Below are positions 7,596 through 9,915 of a DNA stretch of 9,915 nucleotides, one piece after another. Location: positions 1 through 9,915 of the forward strand of contig VAZU01000187.1 of NCBI GenBank assembly GCA_005884745.1. Direction: 5' to 3'. Under the pieces are notes generated by a model. The model had not been told where the DNA came from. It made no database searches and worked only from the letters and a program-made list of their open reading frames with translations. Numbering within the stretch: the first letter of the stretch is position 1; every line of letters starts with the position of its first letter. This stretch comes from Alphaproteobacteria bacterium. GTDB taxonomy: Bacteria > Pseudomonadota > Alphaproteobacteria > Rhizobiales > Xanthobacteraceae. Both the position numbers and the translations under genes were made by a program.

Positions 7596-7670
7596 TTGCG
7601 CGCAAGCGGCTTTGCGCGATTACGAGATTCCGGGAGATTTCGCGGCCTCCGCCGCGAGCTGGAGGGGGCC
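7596..7670 (+). promoter_or_regulatory. Leader of the acetyltransferase gene with palindrome and alternative hairpins
   Basis: In the 169-base divergent gap between the EAL and acetyltransferase genes there is a perfect 10-base palindrome TTGCGCGCAA (7596-7605), followed by TTTGCGCGA (7611-7619), which together can act as overlapping operators or a stem. Next to the start, CGCGGC (7641-7646) pairs with GCCGCG (7651-7656) and exposes CCTCC in its loop, while CCTCC (7646-7650) can instead pair with GGAGG (7661-7665), the strong Shine-Dalgarno of the acetyltransferase. The two stems exclude each other, so they could modulate translation. In a GC-rich genome such pairings also arise by chance. 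Confidence 0.25.
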
Positions 7671-8174
7671 ATGCCCGAGAACGCCGACGCCAAAGTGCTG
7701 ATTCGGCCGCTCAAGTCCGCCGACGAGCGCGACTGGCGCCGCCTGTGGGCGGGGTATCTCGCGTTCTACCGCCAGGCCTTGAGCGCCGAGACCACGGAGA
7801 CGACCTGGCGCGCGCTCATCGCGGAGGGCCGTGCGGAGATGCTCGGGCGGGTCGCCGAGCTCGAAGGCCGCGTGGTCGGCATGCTCAACGCCGTGATCCA
7901 CCCCAACACCTGGTCGGCGGCGCCCGTGTGCTATCTCGAGGACCTCTACGTCGACGCCGAGCGCCGCGGGCTCGGCATCGGCCGGGCGCTGATCGAGGCG
8001 CTCGCCCAAGAGGGCCGACGCGCCGGCTGGCGGCGCATCTATTGGCGCACCGCGGACGACAATTTCACCGCGCAGTTTCTCTACGACGCCGTCGCCCGGC
8101 GCTCGCGCTGGCTGACCTACGAGCTGGATTTGACGGGGTCGGGCGCGGCGAAGGGATCGACCTCCGGGTCCTAA
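7671..8174 (+). CDS. GNAT-family N-acetyltransferase
   Basis: A 167-aa acetyl-CoA-dependent acyltransferase. Motif A is clear: YLEDLYVDAERRGLGIGRAL (residues 88-107) with the acetyl-CoA pyrophosphate loop RRGLGIG. Motif B follows as YWRTADDN (124-131) and FLYDAVARRSRW (136-147). The N-terminal LWAGYLAFY and the IHPNTW strand are typical of small GNATs of unknown substrate in rhizobia. The ATG at 7671 was chosen because GGAGGGGG (7661-7668) lies just before it; upstream ATGs at 7579 and 7585 have no ribosome site and would add an unconserved Arg-rich tail. It is transcribed away from the EAL-HAD pair and ends 60 bases before the end of the convergent hicA. Acetylation target cannot be told from sequence. 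Confidence 0.85.
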   Translation: MPENADAKVLIRPLKSADERDWRRLWAGYLAFYRQALSAETTETTWRALIAEGRAEMLGRVAELEGRVVGMLNAVIHPNTWSAAPVCYLEDLYVDAERRGLGIGRALIEALAQEGRRAGWRRIYWRTADDNFTAQFLYDAVARRSRWLTYELDLTGSGAAKGSTSGS

Positions 8175-8215
8175 CGTCCTCTCCAGCTGTGCTCCTCAAG
8201 CGCGTTGCCCGGGAC

Positions 8216-8237
8216 CACGATGAAGTGATCGTGATTA
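8216..8237. terminator. Small hairpin between the convergent acetyltransferase and hicA genes
   Basis: CACGAT (8216-8221) and ATCGTG (8228-8233) form a six-base stem with a six-base loop, followed on the plus strand by ATTATT. It is the only stem noticed in this 60-base convergent gap and could help end the acetyltransferase transcript. It is short and AT-rich after the stem rather than T-rich, so the call is weak. Confidence 0.2.
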
Positions 8238-8429
8238 TTCCAGCTCTTCGGCAGAAATTTCGGTCAATTTCGCCAAATGCCGTAAGAGACCAGTCTTCAG
8301 CGGGCGATTTCCGTGTATCGGGATCGAAAGACGCACGACAGTTCCGGGCTTGCCGTAAATATGATGGCTGCCGCTAACGCCGCGTCGCTCCACCAGGCGG
8401 GCGAAGTCGCGGCCGGACAGTATCTTCAT
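8235..8429 (-). CDS. hicA: HicA-family mRNA interferase toxin, apparently shortened
   Basis: HicA toxins are small double-stranded-RNA-binding-fold ribonucleases that cut mRNA and tmRNA when freed from HicB. This 64-aa protein has the key GSHHIYGKPG segment (residues 20-29), with the catalytic His at 22 or 23, then VVRLSIPIHGN and LKTGLLRHLAKL, all typical. Between VERRG and VSGSHH the family usually has a Trp-x-Leu-x-Arg stretch (the strand after helix 1); here ERRG runs straight into VSGSHH, so about five residues appear missing near 8378/8379. The remaining fold is complete and the active-site His is kept, but loss of that strand could make the toxin inactive. Its ATG overlaps the hicB stop by four bases (ATGA), so it is translated by coupling to hicB. 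Confidence 0.85.
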   Translation of the reverse strand: MKILSGRDFARLVERRGVSGSHHIYGKPGTVVRLSIPIHGNRPLKTGLLRHLAKLTEISAEELE

Positions 8430-8629
8430 ACAGAAATTTCCAGGATGCGCTTCCTTTCATCCGGCTTCGGCTCTGCAACGTCGACCGAAAGGCAGCCTTC
8501 GACCGCCTCGTGTAGATTATGGAGAAGCTCCTCCATCGTTTCGCCTTGGGTGGCGCATCCGGGAATCGCCGGAACTTCGGCCCAGAAGCCGCCTTCCTCC
8601 GCCTCATGAACCACGACCTTGAGCTTCAT
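8426..8629 (-). CDS. hicB: HicB-family antitoxin, short form
   Basis: A 67-aa antitoxin that binds and neutralises HicA. The partial RNase H fold is evident: KLKVVVHEAEEGGFWAEVP (residues 2-20) is the first hairpin, followed by IPGCATQGETMEELLHNL and EAVEGCLSVD, the hallmark of the short HicB class. It ends soon after, so it lacks the C-terminal ribbon-helix-helix or HTH DNA-binding domain of longer HicB proteins, and autoregulation by DNA binding would need another factor. No internal gap is seen. The antitoxin gene precedes the toxin gene. GGAG lies six bases before the ATG at 8629, and the start is 31 bases after the end of the aminotransferase gene on the same strand, so it may share that transcript. 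Confidence 0.9.
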   Translation of the reverse strand: MKLKVVVHEAEEGGFWAEVPAIPGCATQGETMEELLHNLHEAVEGCLSVDVAEPKPDERKRILEISV

Positions 8630-8660
8630 TACCCACTCCGGCTGAAAGCCTGACGGCAGC

Positions 8661-9915
8661 CTACCCCAGTCCCCGGATCACCCGCGCCAGCTTGTCGAAA
8701 ATCTCGGAAATCTCGCTCTCGCGGACGATCAGCGGCGGGGAGAGCGCGATGGTGTCGCCGGTGACGCGCATCATGATGCCCTGCTCGAAGCCCTTCTGCA
8801 TGGCCTCGTAGGCGCGGCCGCCGACCGCGTCGGGGCGCGAGGCGAGGTCGATCCCGGCGACGAGCCCGATTGTGCGGATGTCGAGCACGTGGGGCAGGCC
8901 CTTCAGCCCCATCGCCGCCTCGGCCCAGAGCGGCTCGAGCTTCTTCGCTCGCTCGAACAGCCGCTCCTCGCGGTAGACGTCGAGCGCGGCGAGCGCCGCC
9001 GCGCAGGCGAGCGGATGCGCCGAATAGGTATAGCCGTGGAACAGCTCGATCACGTGCTCGGGCCCGTTCATGAACGCGTCGTAGACGCCCTTCTTCACCA
9101 TCACGCCCGCCATCGGCACGGTGCCGGACGTCACCCCTTTGGCGAAGGTGATCATGTCGGGCTCGACGCCATAACGCTCGGCCGCGAACGCATGGCCGAG
9201 CCGGCCGAACGCAGTGATGACCTCGTCGAAGATCAGCAGGATGCCGTGCTTGTTGCAGATCGCGCGCAGCCGCTCGAGGTAGCCCTTGGGCGGCGGCAGC
9301 ACCCCGGTCGAGCCCGCCATCGGCTCGACGATGACGGCCGCGATGGTCGAGGCATCGTGCAGCGCCACGAGCCGGTCGAGCTCGTCGGCGAGATGTCCGC
9401 CCCATTCCGGCTCGCCCTTGGTAAAAGCCTGTTTTTCGCGATTGTAGGTGTGCGGCAGATGATCGACCCCGGCCAGCAGCGCGCCGAAATACTTGCGGTT
9501 GGGAGCGATGCCGCCGACCGAGATGCCGCCGAAGCCCACCCCGTGATAGCCGCGCTCGCGGCCGATCAGCCGGACGCGCGAGGCCTGGCCGCGCACGTTG
9601 TGGTAGGCGAGCGCGATTTTCAGCGCGGTATCGACCGCCTCGGAGCCGAGCTCGCCGGGCGCGAGCGCGGCGAGCCGGCTCGCGAGCTCGAAGGCCTTCG
9701 GGTGCGAGAACTGGAACGCCGGCGCATAATCGAGCTCGGCGGCCTGGCGGGAAATCGCGGCGACGATCTCGTCGCGGCCGTGGCCGGCGTTGCAGCACCA
9801 CAGCCCCGCGGTGCCGTCGAGCACGGCGCGACCCTCCACGGTGTAATAATGCATGCCCTTGGCGCGCGCGATCAGCCGCGGCGCCTTCTTGAAGGCGCGG
9901 TTGGGCGTGAACGGA
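8661..9915 (-). CDS. Class III omega-aminotransferase (beta-alanine--pyruvate type), 5' end off the window, with an internal deletion
   Basis: A PLP-dependent fold-type I transaminase whose closest remembered relatives move the amino group of beta-alanine or other omega-amino acids to pyruvate (EC 2.6.1.18-like). The visible part starts PFTPNRAFKKAPRLI at the right edge, so only a few N-terminal residues are missing. It contains GTAGLWCCNAGHG, RERGYHGVGFGG, VEPMAGSTGV, IFDEVITAFGR with the PLP-ring Asp (9225-9227), MITFAKGVTSG with the Schiff-base Lys (9138-9140), GYTYSAHPLACAA and GDTIALSPPLIV. At 9647/9648 the sequence reads LAPGEL-GSEAVDT, where relatives have DHVFFCNS between the two halves. 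Eight residues (24 bases, in frame) of the strand and phosphate-binding loop are therefore absent, which should cripple PLP binding. A substrate cannot be fixed from the sequence. It runs towards hicBA. Confidence 0.88.
   Translation of the reverse strand, partial: PFTPNRAFKKAPRLIARAKGMHYYTVEGRAVLDGTAGLWCCNAGHGRDEIVAAISRQAAELDYAPAFQFSHPKAFELASRLAALAPGELGSEAVDTALKIALAYHNVRGQASRVRLIGRERGYHGVGFGGISVGGIAPNRKYFGALLAGVDHLPHTYNREKQAFTKGEPEWGGHLADELDRLVALHDASTIAAVIVEPMAGSTGVLPPPKGYLERLRAICNKHGILLIFDEVITAFGRLGHAFAAERYGVEPDMITFAKGVTSGTVPMAGVMVKKGVYDAFMNGPEHVIELFHGYTYSAHPLACAAALAALDVYREERLFERAKKLEPLWAEAAMGLKGLPHVLDIRTIGLVAGIDLASRPDAVGGRAYEAMQKGFEQGIMMRVTGDTIALSPPLIVRESEISEIFDKLARVIRGLG

Noticed and set aside
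6569..8377. A 602-codon plus-strand frame crossing the EAL gene, the divergent gap and the acetyltransferase
   Set aside because: It crosses two real genes and their promoter gap in another frame, with Arg-rich composition and no recognisable domain.
1..9915. CRISPR arrays, tRNA or rRNA genes, insertion sequences, phage genes
   Set aside because: No regularly spaced repeats, cloverleaf candidates, transposase or phage-like proteins were seen.

Overview
The window is a GC-rich stretch of an alphaproteobacterial chromosome, most likely Hyphomicrobiales near the Xanthobacteraceae/Nitrobacteraceae. The grounds are the recalled gene order MaoC hydratase - ribF - ileS of Bradyrhizobium-like genomes, the close match of several products to remembered proteins of that group, and two intergenic palindromic elements of a kind common there. 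No tRNA, rRNA, CRISPR array, insertion sequence or phage gene was seen.

Layout. Positions 1-4301 are a minus-strand housekeeping block: MaoC-like hydratase, then ribF (riboflavin kinase/FAD synthetase) overlapping its end, then ileS, which leaves the window at the left edge. The 311-base ribF-ileS gap holds a hairpin with a trailing T-run and a pair of inverted REP-like hairpins. A short divergent promoter region (about 4302-4663, with a CtrA-box-like TTAA-N7-TTCA) leads to a plus-strand CheY-like receiver gene. This converges, across a four-hairpin palindromic element (5035-5154), on a minus-strand pair: a membrane-anchored degenerate EAL protein (TipF-like) followed almost immediately by a TIGR01459-type HAD hydrolase. 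Divergent from that pair is a GNAT acetyltransferase. The right end is minus strand: a class III omega-aminotransferase (cut by the right edge), then a hicB-hicA toxin-antitoxin pair 31 bases downstream.

How the genes relate. MaoC, ribF and ileS look like a metabolic/translation operon. The CheY-like and EAL proteins suggest motility or polar signalling, but no flagellar structural genes are in view. The hicBA pair may be co-transcribed with the aminotransferase.

The most notable feature is a recurrent lesion. Four of the ten genes appear to have lost one short, normally conserved internal segment while the rest of the protein aligns well with the family as remembered: ileS (about 47 bases, frameshifting), the CheY-like gene (about 18 bases, in frame), hicA (about 15 bases, in frame) and the aminotransferase (about 24 bases, in frame, in the PLP-phosphate loop). 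A frameshift in ileS would normally be lethal, so an assembly or consensus error is the first explanation to exclude. If the lesions are real, this is an unusual deletion spectrum. These judgements rest on remembered family alignments, not on a search. Apart from this I see no clear evidence of a novel multi-gene system.
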